64,000 bases of DNA from Candidatus Borkfalkia excrementavium (lineage in GTDB: Bacteria > Bacillota > Clostridia > Christensenellales > Borkfalkiaceae): positions 62,001 to 126,000 of the forward strand of contig DXCO01000037.1 of assembly GCA_019115945.1 (NCBI GenBank), in the 5' to 3' direction. Numbering within the stretch: the stretch's first letter is position 1; each line of letters starts with the position of its first letter. Below, piece after piece: positions 42,484 through 51,093 of the stretch. A program made the translations under genes and the position numbers. Below the pieces are notes generated by a model. The model was not told the origin of the DNA, did no database searches, and was given only the letters and a program-made list of their open reading frames with translations.

Positions 42484-42500
42484 CTCCACCATAAAAAAGC
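42484..42500 (+). repeat. Right 17-bp direct repeat (att-like)
   Basis: CTCCACCATAAAAAAGC, identical to 41495-41511 but with no tRNA upstream. It is followed directly by a GC-rich terminator that may be the original tRNA-Ala terminator. Confidence 0.75.
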
Positions 42501-42519
42501 CGCCCTTCGGGGCGGTTTT
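42494..42519 (+). terminator. Terminator at the right edge of the island
   Basis: CCGCCC-TTCG-GGGCGG stem (42500-42515) is flanked by A6 and T4. Confidence 0.8.
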
Positions 42520-42742
42520 ATGATCGGTCGGGATTTTGTATATAAAATAAAAGTTTTGTCTGAAAATTCAGGGAGGGGCGAAATATTCCGAGACCGGTTT
42601 TTTACGGCCGATGTATAAAACGGTCGCCGCCGGTCAAAAAATAATAACGGAAAGCATCCCCGAACAAGGCCGCTTGCGCAATACATATAATGAATAGAAG
42701 GGGAGGCGTTTCCGAAAGAAAAATTTTTTGGAGATCAACAAA

Positions 42743-43093
42743 ATGGACATCAAAAGGGGAGAACTTTACTATGCTGACCTGAGCCCCGTTGTCGGCAGCG
42801 AACAGGGCGGGGTGCGCCCCGTACTGGTGGTGCAGAACGACATCGGCAACAAATACTCCCCGACGATCATAGCCGCCGCGGTGACGAGCAAGATCAATAA
42901 AGCGAAACTTCCCACCCACATCGAACTGCCTTCCGCAAGTTACGGGCTTGCAAAGGATTCGGTGATCTTGCTTGAGCAGATTCGTACGCTCGACAAGCGT
43001 CGGCTGAAAGAGCGCATCGGCGAACTTCCCGAAAACACGATGCGTCGGGTAGACGGGGCGCTTCTCATCAGTCTCGGCTGTAAAGTAAACTGA
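42743..43093 (+). CDS. MazF/NdoA-type endoribonuclease toxin
   Basis: 116 residues: [56 protein letters not shown], and [15 protein letters not shown]. This is the close Bacillota NdoA (EndoA) branch, which cuts single-stranded RNA at UACAU-like sites. The start follows TTTGGAG. The cognate antitoxin (NdoAI/MazE) normally sits immediately upstream, but the roughly 220 bases before this gene contain no such frame. The antitoxin must be elsewhere or absent. Confidence 0.9.
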   Translation: MDIKRGELYYADLSPVVGSEQGGVRPVLVVQNDIGNKYSPTIIAAAVTSKINKAKLPTHIELPSASYGLAKDSVILLEQIRTLDKRRLKERIGELPENTMRRVDGALLISLGCKVN

Positions 43094-43104
43094 ACGCAAG
43101 CGGA

Positions 43105-43145
43105 GCGGATCTTCTGTTTTGGAGGATCCGCTTCTTTACTGTTTT
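43105..43145 (+). terminator. Terminator after mazF
   Basis: Stem GCGGATCTTC/GAGGATCCGC (43105-43114 with 43122-43131, one G-U pair), followed by a T-rich stretch. Confidence 0.65.
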
Positions 43146-43347
43146 TCTCGCAATGCGGCGGGTAAAGGCGCAATGATCGGCGCGTGAAAAGCGCCCTCCA
43201 AAATTTTACGCGAGGGGAGGCGGAAAAGCCTTTCCCTTTTTGTTCAAATATGATATAATAATTTCGTATACAATAAAGAAAGGCGGGCAAAGCCCCGCCC
43301 GACCCGCTCTCCGCCAAAATGCGCGGAGGGGATTGCAAGGAGGCGGA

Positions 43348-44307
43348 ATGAATTTTTCTCTGCTCAATCCGGGGATAACGATCGGCGGATTTACCATCTA
43401 TTACTACGCCATTATTATCGTATCCGGCATCATCATTGCAAGCATACTCGGCGGCATCATGTTCAAGCATCGCAATATCCCCGCCGACTGGCTGCTCGAT
43501 TTTCTGATCTGTATCCTGCCGCTGGGCATCATCGGCGCGCGCGTATATTATTGCGCGTTCGATCCTGACATGAAGACGCTGGCAGACTGGTTCAGTTTCG
43601 AGTCGATACGGCAGGGCGGGCTCGCGATCTACGGCGGTATCATCGGCGGCGCGATCGGCGTGGTCATCTTCTGCCTGATCCATAAGATCAACTTCCTGCG
43701 GGTCGCAGACTGTGCGATCCCTTCCGTCGTGCTCGCGCAGGGCATCGGCAGGTGGGGGAATTTCGCCAATCAGGAGGCGTACGGCAACCTCGTTACCAAC
43801 CCCGACTTGCAATGGTTTCCCTACGCCGTTTATATCGACGAACAGGGCGCGTGGTATCAGGCGACTTTCTTTTACGAAAGCATGTCCTGCATTTTGATTT
43901 TCCTGATCCTCTATACGTTTGCCTGGAAGTTCAAGAAAAAGCCGCACGGCCTCGTTTTCTGCGGATATCTGATCCTCTACGGGATCGAGCGTTCCATCGT
44001 GGAAGGGTTGCGTTCGGACAGCCTCTGGACGGGCAATCTCCGCGTTTCGCAGGTCCTGTCCATCGTTCTGATCATTTGCGGTGTTGCGCTCGCGCTGATC
44101 GTAATGTATCTGAACCGCAAAAAACACGGCAGCCTGATCGGCGCAAAAATCGGCGAACCGCTCGCGATCCTGCCGAAATATTATACCAAAGACCAACTGA
44201 AAAAAATGGAAGAGGCGCGGCTCGCGAAAATACGCGCCGCCGGCGCCAAAGAGGCTTCGGAAGGCGTACAGAAGCCTCCCGAAGAAAAGGATAAAAAAGA
44301 GGAATAG
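43348..44307 (+). CDS. lgt: Prolipoprotein diacylglyceryl transferase
   Basis: 319 residues from the ATG after AAGGAGG. Seven membrane helices with the Lgt signature GRWGNFANQEAYG and the conserved RQGGLAIYGGIIGG. It attaches diacylglycerol to the lipobox cysteine. A 55-residue basic/acidic tail (GEPLAILPKYYTKDQLKK onward) extends past the usual end. It heads a tight run with pncB (3-base gap); lspA, the next lipoprotein-processing enzyme, is three genes downstream. Confidence 0.95.
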   Translation: MNFSLLNPGITIGGFTIYYYAIIIVSGIIIASILGGIMFKHRNIPADWLLDFLICILPLGIIGARVYYCAFDPDMKTLADWFSFESIRQGGLAIYGGIIGGAIGVVIFCLIHKINFLRVADCAIPSVVLAQGIGRWGNFANQEAYGNLVTNPDLQWFPYAVYIDEQGAWYQATFFYESMSCILIFLILYTFAWKFKKKPHGLVFCGYLILYGIERSIVEGLRSDSLWTGNLRVSQVLSIVLIICGVALALIVMYLNRKKHGSLIGAKIGEPLAILPKYYTKDQLKKMEEARLAKIRAAGAKEASEGVQKPPEEKDKKEE

Positions 44308-44310
44308 GTT

Positions 44311-45750
44311 ATGCGCAATCTGACACTTTTGACGGACCTGTATCAACTGACGATGATGAACGGTTATCTTGAAAACGGCAAGGAAAAAGACGTGGCCGTT
44401 TTCGACCTGTTTTTCCGCAGGAACGGCATCATCACCTATTCGGTCGTCGCTGGTTTGGAACAGGCCGTCGATTACATTCTGAATCTTCGTTTTGAAGAGG
44501 AAGATATCGAGTATCTGCGCTCCCTCTCTCTGTTCAGCGAAAAATTCCTCGAAAGCCTGAAAAATTTCCGCTTTACGGGTGACGTGTACGCCGTGCCGGA
44601 GGGCACCGTCGTCTTCCCCGAAGAGCCCATCCTCACGGTCAAGGCTCCCTTATGCGAGGCACAACTTTTAGAGACGGCGCTTTTGAATATCGTCAATCAT
44701 CAGACGCTGATCGCCACAAAGGCGGCAAAGGTGACCTATGCGGCAAAAGGGGACAGCGTCATGGAATTCGGCCTTCGCCGCGCGCAGGGCCCCGACGCGG
44801 GCATTTACGGCGCGCGCGCCGCGGTGATCGGCGGCTGCGGCTCTACGTCCGATGTGCTCGCGGGCAAACAGTTCGGGATACCCGTATCGGGCACGCACGC
44901 GCACAGTTGGGTCATGAATTTCCCCTCCGAATACGAGGCATTCGAAGCGTATGCAAAATGTTATCCGGACGCCTGCCTGCTTCTCGTGGACACCTACGAT
45001 ACGCTGCACAGCGGGGTGCCGAACGCGATCAAAGTGTTCGACAAACTGCGCGCGGCCGGGCATGAACCCAAAGGGATCCGCCTTGACAGCGGAGATCTCG
45101 CCTATCTTTCCAAGCGCGCCCGCGAAATGCTGGATGCGGCAGGGTATCCCGATGCGATCATCTGCGCTTCGGGGGATCTGGACGAATATCTCATCACCTC
45201 GCTGAAAAATCAGGGCGCGAAGATAGACCTTTGGGGCGTGGGCACGAAACTGATCACGAGTGCCGATATGCCCGCGCTCGGCGGCGTTTACAAACTGTCC
45301 GCACTGTATCCGAAAGAGGGCGGAGAGATCCCGAAGATCAAACTGTCCGACAATTCGGACAAGATCACCAATCCCGGGTTCAAGCAGATTTACCGCATTT
45401 ACGACAACAAGACGGGCAAAGCGGAGGCGGACCTCATCGCCCTGCGGGAGGAAAAGATCGACGAGAGCGAACCGCTGACCATATTCCACCCGAAAGAGAC
45501 GTGGAAAAAGACGACGTTTACCGATTTTACCGCGCGGCCGCTGTCCGTAAAGGTGATCGAAAACGGAAAACTGATCGGGCGGCTCCCTTCTCTGGGCGAG
45601 ATCGAGGCGTATGCCGCGCGTGAAAAGGAGACGTTCTGGGACGAATATAAGCGCCTGGACAATCCTCACGTATATAAAGTAGACCTTTCGAAAAAACTTT
45701 TCGATATCAAAAACGAACTCATTTCGGAAATAAGAGGGAAAAATGGGTAA
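44311..45750 (+). CDS. pncB: Nicotinate phosphoribosyltransferase
   Basis: 479 residues. NAPRTase type: [50 protein letters not shown], the active-site [10 protein letters not shown] and [14 protein letters not shown], then [12 protein letters not shown]. It makes nicotinate mononucleotide from nicotinate and PRPP in NAD salvage. Starts 3 bases after lgt and overlaps the next gene by 8 bases. Confidence 0.95.
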   Translation: MRNLTLLTDLYQLTMMNGYLENGKEKDVAVFDLFFRRNGIITYSVVAGLEQAVDYILNLRFEEEDIEYLRSLSLFSEKFLESLKNFRFTGDVYAVPEGTVVFPEEPILTVKAPLCEAQLLETALLNIVNHQTLIATKAAKVTYAAKGDSVMEFGLRRAQGPDAGIYGARAAVIGGCGSTSDVLAGKQFGIPVSGTHAHSWVMNFPSEYEAFEAYAKCYPDACLLLVDTYDTLHSGVPNAIKVFDKLRAAGHEPKGIRLDSGDLAYLSKRAREMLDAAGYPDAIICASGDLDEYLITSLKNQGAKIDLWGVGTKLITSADMPALGGVYKLSALYPKEGGEIPKIKLSDNSDKITNPGFKQIYRIYDNKTGKAEADLIALREEKIDESEPLTIFHPKETWKKTTFTDFTARPLSVKVIENGKLIGRLPSLGEIEAYAAREKETFWDEYKRLDNPHVYKVDLSKKLFDIKNELISEIRGKNG

Positions 45751-46327
45751 AATATCGCAGAGAGAGATGGAAAAACTCATCGGCGGCATCCGCGAGGCGT
45801 ATGAAATGAAAATACGCCAACTGGAAAACCGCATCGACGCGCTGAACGTGGAGAACAGGAACCTCCGCGCGAGCGTCGCGGAATATAAAAGCCGCGAAGG
45901 GCATGTCGGCAGGGCGATCGTAGACGCCGAATGCAAGGGGGAGGAGATCCGCGAATTTTACCGCCTCACCGCAGAGACGGAACTCAAAACATTGCAGGTC
46001 TTTGCGGAAAAATGGAGAAAACTTGCCGAACAGATGATCGGCATTTTCCCCGACAACGAGGCGGAGCGGTATGTCGATTTTGCGGACAGCCTGTCCGCGC
46101 TGCTCGGCAAAGATCCCGATTATTTTCTTCCCAAAGAGGAAAAGGCGCCCGCGGCCGAAGAGGAAAAATTCGATCCGCAGGCGGTCATCGGCAAGTACAT
46201 AGAGAACGAGGAAGAGGAGGAAAACGGATTTAACCTCGACGACGTTCTCAACCCGAAAGGCGGGTTGGATCTGGAAAAACTCTGCCGCAATCTGGGCCTG
46301 ATGGACGATGGCCCGCAGACAAAGTAA
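45743..46327 (+). CDS. Coiled-coil protein of unknown function
   Basis: 194 residues, overlapping pncB by 8 bases. Residues about 5-110 are highly helical with heptads (REMEKLIGGIREAYEMKIRQ, LENRIDALNVENRNLRASVA) and the AECKGEEIREFYRLTAETEL segment that faintly recalls DivIVA-type coils. The C-terminal half is acidic and disordered (EEEKFDPQAVIGKYIENEEEEE) and ends in a short helix. No membrane helix. It may be a septum- or envelope-associated scaffold, but the evidence is only coil shape. Confidence 0.55.
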   Translation: MGKISQREMEKLIGGIREAYEMKIRQLENRIDALNVENRNLRASVAEYKSREGHVGRAIVDAECKGEEIREFYRLTAETELKTLQVFAEKWRKLAEQMIGIFPDNEAERYVDFADSLSALLGKDPDYFLPKEEKAPAAEEEKFDPQAVIGKYIENEEEEENGFNLDDVLNPKGGLDLEKLCRNLGLMDDGPQTK

Positions 46328-46345
46328 ATTTATAGGACGGTACGC

Positions 46346-46969
46346 ATGGTTTACGCTCTCATCTTTTTCGCGCTCCTGTTCGTCGATCAGATCAGCAAGG
46401 CGCTCGCCTATGCTTTCGACATCGAAAACATTACGATCATTCCGAATATTCTGAGCCTCGAAAAACTCCGCAATCCCGCGACGGGAGATCTGAACACGGG
46501 CATGGCGTACGGCTTGGGGAGCGATCAGCCTTGGGCTCTTCCGGTCTTTATCGCGCTCACTTGCGTGGCGCTGCTCATATTTCTGATCGCGCTGGTCAAA
46601 ATTTCCAAAAGGAAGCGCTTTCTCCGCGTTTCGCTCGTGCTGATCATGGTAGGGGCGGCGGGCAATCTGATCGACCGCATCGTGCTCGGCGGCGTGCGCG
46701 ATTTCATCCACGTATCCATAGGGGATCTGTCCCTGTTCAATTATTACTGCAACGTGGCGGACGTGGCGATCACCGTGGGAGCCATAATGTTTATTCTCGC
46801 CCTTCTGTTCGTGGACGACGATGCTCTGTTCCGTTTCCATAAAAAGAAAGAGGAGCAGGTCACGGAAAACGCTTCGGCGGAATTGGCCGCGGGCGCAAAG
46901 GAACCGGACAACGACCTCGGCGCCGAAATTTCCGGCGTCGGGCAGGAACATACCGATAAGAGAGAATGA
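46346..46969 (+). CDS. lspA: Lipoprotein signal peptidase (signal peptidase II)
   Basis: 207 residues, four membrane helices. The catalytic aspartates are in GAAGNLIDRIVLGGVRDFI and YYCNVADVAITVG. FVDQISKALA near the start is typical. It removes signal peptides from lipidated prolipoproteins made by Lgt. A 45-residue hydrophilic tail (KKEEQVTENASAEL) exceeds the usual length, and the protein is divergent in loop 1 (LRNPATGDLNTGMAYG). Its stop overlaps the rluD start. Confidence 0.9.
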   Translation: MVYALIFFALLFVDQISKALAYAFDIENITIIPNILSLEKLRNPATGDLNTGMAYGLGSDQPWALPVFIALTCVALLIFLIALVKISKRKRFLRVSLVLIMVGAAGNLIDRIVLGGVRDFIHVSIGDLSLFNYYCNVADVAITVGAIMFILALLFVDDDALFRFHKKKEEQVTENASAELAAGAKEPDNDLGAEISGVGQEHTDKRE

Positions 46970-47886
46970 GATCTTTGGAATTTTACGCGGAAACTCCTTC
47001 CGAACGGCTGGACGTATTGCTTTCGGAAAAGATGGAGATCACCCGTTCCGCGGCAAAAAAACTGATCGACGGCGGGTTCGCTCTCGTCAACGGAAAAGAG
47101 GCGAAAAGTTCCCGTCCCGTGCGTGCAGGCGATCTGATATGTGCGCAGATCCCCGCCCCGCGCGAGGCGGATCTTACGCCCGAAGACATCCCTGTCTCCA
47201 TCGTATACGAAGACGACGATATCGCCGTCGTGAACAAGCCGCAGGGGCTCACGGTGCATGCGGGCAACGGCAATCTTTCGGGTACGCTCGTGAACGCGCT
47301 GCTCTTTCGCCTGAAAAATCTGAGTTCGATCGGCGGCGTCGTGCGGCCCGGCATCGTGCACCGCATCGATAAAGACACTTCCGGGCTGTTGGTCGTCGCA
47401 AAGAACGACGCCGCGCATCTGTCCCTGTCCGAACAGATCAAAAACAAGACCTGCGCGCGCGAATATCTTGCCCTGTGCGAGGGGATCTTCAAAGAGGACC
47501 GCGGCAGGGTGGAGACGTTTATCGGCAGGCATCCGACGGACAGGGTGAAAATGGCCGTCGTGCCGGAGGGCAGGGGACGCCGCGCGGCTACGCGTTTTGA
47601 AGTGGTTTCCCGTTTCGCCGAAGGATATACGCTCGTCCGTTTTTCTCTGGAAACGGGCAGAACGCATCAGATCCGCGTGCACTGCGCGTATATGGGGCAT
47701 CCCGTCGTCGGAGATCCCGTGTACGGATACAAAAAACAGAAATTCCGCCTCAACGGGCAGTTGCTGCACGCATTCCGCCTCTCTCTCGATCATCCGAAAA
47801 CGGGAGAAAGGATGACGTTTGAAGCCCCTCTTCCCGATTATTTCGAAAGGGTGCTTGAAACGCTCGGAAAGGGCGGGGTCGTTTGA
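46966..47886 (+). CDS. 23S rRNA pseudouridine synthase, RluD family
   Basis: 306 residues, ATGA overlap with lspA. An N-terminal S4 RNA-binding domain (RLDVLLSEKMEITRSAAKKL) is followed by the catalytic HRIDKDTSGLLVVAKN with the essential Asp, then RPTDRVKMAVV-like GRHPTDRVKMAVVPEGRGRRAAT and TGRTHQIRVHCAYMGHPVVGD. It isomerises uridines in 23S rRNA; the exact site (RluD-like or YlyB-like) cannot be decided. Next to lspA in many Bacillota. Confidence 0.92.
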   Translation: MRSLEFYAETPSERLDVLLSEKMEITRSAAKKLIDGGFALVNGKEAKSSRPVRAGDLICAQIPAPREADLTPEDIPVSIVYEDDDIAVVNKPQGLTVHAGNGNLSGTLVNALLFRLKNLSSIGGVVRPGIVHRIDKDTSGLLVVAKNDAAHLSLSEQIKNKTCAREYLALCEGIFKEDRGRVETFIGRHPTDRVKMAVVPEGRGRRAATRFEVVSRFAEGYTLVRFSLETGRTHQIRVHCAYMGHPVVGDPVYGYKKQKFRLNGQLLHAFRLSLDHPKTGERMTFEAPLPDYFERVLETLGKGGVV

Positions 47887-47924
47887 CGGGCGGCAAGATA
47901 GAGGGCGCCCGTCGGGAGGATATT

Positions 47925-48458
47925 ATGAAAATCAAAGGAACGCTCATGGATGCCGAGGGGATGAAAAGTACCTTCCGCAGGCTCGCGCATCAGGTGATCG
48001 AACGAAACGACGGGGTGAAAAATCTCGTCCTGATCGGCATTAAGACGCGCGGCGTCACGGTCGCGGAGCGCATCCTTGCGGAATTGAAGAATATCGAGGG
48101 GGAGCAGGTCCCCATGGGGGCGTTCGACATTGCGCTCTACCGCGACGATCTCGGCGAAAATTCCGACATCGCTTTTTTGGGCAGCGAGATCGACTTTCCG
48201 CTGGACGGCAAAGACGTTCTGATCTGCGACGACGTGATTTATACGGGCAGGACGGTCCGCGCGGCGATCTCGGAGATCATGCAGTTGGGCAGACCGAAGA
48301 GCGTGCAACTTCTCGCGCTGATCGACCGCGGCCACAGGGAACTCCCTTTCCGTGCGGACTATACGGGGAAGAATGTTCCCACGTCGCATAAAGAGGGGAT
48401 CGCGGTACGTTTTGTCGAAAACGATGGCGAAGATTGCGTACTCATTTATGAAAAATAA
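47925..48458 (+). CDS. pyrR: PyrR bifunctional regulator / uracil phosphoribosyltransferase
   Basis: 177 residues from the ATG after GGGAGG. PRPP motif VLICDDVIYTGRT (about 94-106), the PyrR-specific N-terminus (MKSTFRRLAHQVIERNDGV) and the VLIGIKTRGVTVAERI strand. In Bacillota PyrR attenuates pyr operons by binding UMP-dependent leader RNA and has weak UPRTase activity. No pyr genes or PyrR-binding loop are visible here, so its targets are elsewhere. Confidence 0.93.
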   Translation: MKIKGTLMDAEGMKSTFRRLAHQVIERNDGVKNLVLIGIKTRGVTVAERILAELKNIEGEQVPMGAFDIALYRDDLGENSDIAFLGSEIDFPLDGKDVLICDDVIYTGRTVRAAISEIMQLGRPKSVQLLALIDRGHRELPFRADYTGKNVPTSHKEGIAVRFVENDGEDCVLIYEK

Positions 48459-48477
48459 AAAAAATTTTTCTGAATAC

Positions 48478-48506
48478 TTGCTAAAAATCGGCAGGCGTGG
48501 TAAAAT
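48478..48506 (+). promoter_or_regulatory. Promoter of the small membrane protein gene
   Basis: TTGCTA (48478-48483), 17 bases, TAAAAT (48501-48506); AAAGGAG precedes the ATG. Confidence 0.65.
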
Positions 48507-48539
48507 ATAGGTAAATAAATCCCAAAGGAGACTTTTGTT

Positions 48540-48836
48540 ATGGCTAACAGGCAAAGGACGGAAGGTCAGGCCCGGAGAGATTTTATTAAACTCTGCGCGT
48601 TTATCGCTCTGATCATTTCCGCATTCACGTTTGTTTTCGGCGGTTTGTTCAGCGGCTCGCTTATCGGCCGTATCCTCGATCTGATCGCAAAGATCGCATT
48701 GCTCGTCGCGATCGCATTCCCCGCATATTATTACAGCCGCGGCTGCGGCAAGGTGTGGCGCATCGTTTTCTGGGTCGCGCTGGTCATCTATATCGCGGGT
48801 TGCGTACTGGGCGTACTCAATATCAATATTTCCTGA
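48540..48836 (+). CDS. Small three-helix membrane protein
   Basis: 98 residues. A basic start (MANRQRTEGQARRDFIK) leads to three hydrophobic segments at about 18-40, 45-66 and 72-95. I do not recognise the family. It has its own promoter and terminator and so is monocistronic between pyrR and der. Confidence 0.6.
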   Translation: MANRQRTEGQARRDFIKLCAFIALIISAFTFVFGGLFSGSLIGRILDLIAKIALLVAIAFPAYYYSRGCGKVWRIVFWVALVIYIAGCVLGVLNINIS

Positions 48837-48847
48837 TTTACGTTCAC

Positions 48848-48882
48848 AAAAAAACGGTTTGCGGTCACGCAGGCCGTTTTTT
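48848..48882 (+). terminator. Terminator of the small membrane protein gene
   Basis: Imperfect stem ACGGTTTGC/GCAGGCCGT with flanking A7 and T6 tracts. Confidence 0.7.
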
Positions 48883-48883
48883 C

Positions 48884-48912
48884 TTTACAAACGCGGTCAA
48901 AAATTGTATAAT
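48884..48912 (+). promoter_or_regulatory. der promoter
   Basis: TTTACA (48884-48889), 17 bases, TATAAT (48907-48912), beginning directly at the preceding terminator. Confidence 0.75.
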
Positions 48913-48941
48913 GACCATAAAAAAGAAATCGGTTTTATGGT

Positions 48942-50264
48942 ATGGCAAATCCACTGATAGCGATCGTAGGGCGGCCCAATGTGGGCAAAAGCACCCTTTT
49001 CAATAAAATAGCGGGAAGACGGATCTCCATCACGGAAAACAGGCCGGGCGTCACGCGCGACAGGCTGTATGCCGATGCCGAGTGGCGCGGCAAAAAGTTT
49101 ACCGTCGTGGACACGGGCGGCATCGAGTTGGGCTCCGAAGACAATATGTGGCGCGAGATCCTGCGTCAGGCGGACACGGCCATCGACATGGCGGACGTCA
49201 TTCTTTTGGTCGTGGACGGGAAGGAAGAACTGACTTCTTCCGATTACGACGTTGCGGACAAACTCCGCCGTTCGAAAAAGCCCGTGCTTCTGGCAGTCAA
49301 TAAGGTGGACAATTTTTCCCCCGACAAACTGTTCGAGTACTATGCTTTGGGGCTGGGCGAACCTTACGCGGTTTCGGCGGAACATTCGCAGGGGATCGGG
49401 GACCTTCTCGACGAGGCGGTCGCCTTTTTCGGCGAGGGGGAAGCGGAGGATGCGGACCGGCTGAAGATCGCGCTCGTCGGCAAGCCGAACGCGGGCAAAA
49501 GCAGCCTTACCAACAGGCTGCTCGGTTTTGAGCGGACCATCGTTACGGACGTTGCCGGCACGACGCGCGACGCGATCGATACGCCCTTCGAATACGACGG
49601 AAAAAAATACACTCTCATCGATACGGCGGGCATCCGCAGGAAAAAGAATGTTTCCGACGATGTGGAGTATTACAGCGTCATGCGCGCATTCGACGCGGTG
49701 CGCCGCGCCGACGTGTGCCTTTTAGTGGTGGACAGCGCGGAAGGTCTGACCGAACAGGACGTGAAAATCGCGGGCTATATCCACGAGCAGGGGAAACCCT
49801 CTCTGATCGTGATGAACAAATGGGATCTGATCGAGAAGGACACGAATACGATCAACCGTTTCGAGGCGAAACTGAAAGAAGATCTCAAATTTATGGATTA
49901 TTATAAATCCGTCTATATTTCGGCAAAGACGGGGCGCAGGGCGGAAAAGATCCTTTCGCTTGCGGAGGAAGTCTACGCGCATGCGAATTTCCGCGTCTCC
50001 ACGGGCGCGCTGAACGATCTCGTGCTCGACGCGGTGCGCGCCAACGAACCGCCCGCATACGGCGGCAGAAGGCTGAAAGTCTATTATTGCAGCCAACCCT
50101 CCGTTTGTCCGCCCACCTTCGTGATGTTCGTAAACGACGGAGAACTGATGCATTTTTCCTACAAGCGCTATCTTGAAAACGTGCTGCGGAACAGTTTTGA
50201 TTTTTCCGGCACACCCGTCAGGATCGTGGCGCGCAACCGCGGCGAAGGGGAAACGGTATTATGA
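48942..50264 (+). CDS. der: Ribosome-assembly GTPase Der (EngA)
   Basis: 440 residues. Two tandem G domains: GRPNVGKST (10-18) with DTGG, and GKPNAGKSS with DTAGIRRK; NKxD motifs NKVD and NKWD. A KH-like C-terminal domain (PPAYGGRRLKVYYCSQPSVCPPTFVMFVN) follows. Essential for 50S assembly. plsY follows 30 bases later, as in many Bacillota. Confidence 0.97.
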   Translation: MANPLIAIVGRPNVGKSTLFNKIAGRRISITENRPGVTRDRLYADAEWRGKKFTVVDTGGIELGSEDNMWREILRQADTAIDMADVILLVVDGKEELTSSDYDVADKLRRSKKPVLLAVNKVDNFSPDKLFEYYALGLGEPYAVSAEHSQGIGDLLDEAVAFFGEGEAEDADRLKIALVGKPNAGKSSLTNRLLGFERTIVTDVAGTTRDAIDTPFEYDGKKYTLIDTAGIRRKKNVSDDVEYYSVMRAFDAVRRADVCLLVVDSAEGLTEQDVKIAGYIHEQGKPSLIVMNKWDLIEKDTNTINRFEAKLKEDLKFMDYYKSVYISAKTGRRAEKILSLAEEVYAHANFRVSTGALNDLVLDAVRANEPPAYGGRRLKVYYCSQPSVCPPTFVMFVNDGELMHFSYKRYLENVLRNSFDFSGTPVRIVARNRGEGETVL

Positions 50265-50294
50265 CCGCTTCGCATCATTCGGGAGGAAGGCAGG

Positions 50295-51026
50295 ATGCTT
50301 TATTTTTCTGAAATCTGGTACTGGTTTGTGATCATGGCGATCGTCTCCTATTTTATAGGGTGCTTCAACTTTGCGATGCTCATTTCCAGGATCAAACATA
50401 AAGACGTGCGCAAGATGGGCAGCGGCAACCCGGGCACGATGAACATGAGCCGCCAATTCGGGCTGAAGATCGGCGCGCTGACCCTCTTTCTGGACATGAT
50501 CAAAGCGGGCGTGCCCCTCATGATCGCGTACTTTATTTTCCGCGGAAAGGTTTTTGCGGGCACAGACGTGCTCGTATCCGATCTCGCGCGCTACGTGTGC
50601 GGCGTGTCCGTCATCATCGGGCATATCTATCCGGTTACGATGCGTTTCCGCGGCGGAAAGGGGATCGCCTCCACGCTCGGCATGTACTCGTTCGCGCTCT
50701 GCTGCGAAACGGAGTATCCGTGGATGATCGGGCTGGTGCTCGGCATTCTCGTGCTCACATTATTTTATATATGGGCGAGCGAATGGGGTTCGATGGGCTC
50801 CCTTTTGGGCGTCAGCCTTTTGGCGATCGCGCAGGCCGTCGTATTTTATTTCCGTTACCGCGCGGAACTTGCGAACGCGTTTGTGATCGCGCTGTTCATG
50901 CTTTTGCTGTTCGATTGTTTCCTGACCTGGTTCGCGCACCGGAAAAATATTGTGGCGCTCCTTTCGGGAGAAGAACACCACACTTCCGTCAAAAAACTCT
51001 CGCACGGAAAAAAAGACGCGCAATAA
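50295..51026 (+). CDS. plsY: Acyl-phosphate glycerol-3-phosphate acyltransferase PlsY
   Basis: 243 residues. Membrane enzyme with the three PlsY motifs: GSGNPGTMNMSR, GHIYPVTMRFRGGKGIA, and a degenerate third loop near GSMGSLLG. It starts phospholipid synthesis by acylating glycerol-3-phosphate. The C-terminus has an extra soluble tail (HRKNIVALLSGEEHHTSVKK). Downstream of der, with spoIVA beginning 67 bases later, the classic der-plsY-spoIVA order. Confidence 0.93.
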   Translation: MLYFSEIWYWFVIMAIVSYFIGCFNFAMLISRIKHKDVRKMGSGNPGTMNMSRQFGLKIGALTLFLDMIKAGVPLMIAYFIFRGKVFAGTDVLVSDLARYVCGVSVIIGHIYPVTMRFRGGKGIASTLGMYSFALCCETEYPWMIGLVLGILVLTLFYIWASEWGSMGSLLGVSLLAIAQAVVFYFRYRAELANAFVIALFMLLLFDCFLTWFAHRKNIVALLSGEEHHTSVKKLSHGKKDAQ

Positions 51027-51093
51027 AAGTACTAAACGAAAAACTGCCTTCATATACTAAACTGTAACAAGCGTATATGGAGGCTTTTTCTAT

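Larger units (their letters stand above)
41495..42500. mobile_element. Integrase-less mini-island at tRNA-Ala
   Basis: A 1-kb AT-rich segment bounded by identical 17-bp repeats, one being the tRNA-Ala 3' end, the classic product of site-specific integration. It carries two coupled cysteine-motif genes and a divergent XRE regulator around a shared operator region. No integrase, transposase or replication gene is present, so it would need help in trans or be a decayed remnant. The origin is inferred from structure and composition; mobility is not proven. Confidence 0.65.

Noticed and set aside
51049-51079. Sigma-E promoter for spoIVA
   Set aside because: TTCATATA and CGTATATG with a 15-base spacer match the consensus poorly; mentioned only as a possibility.
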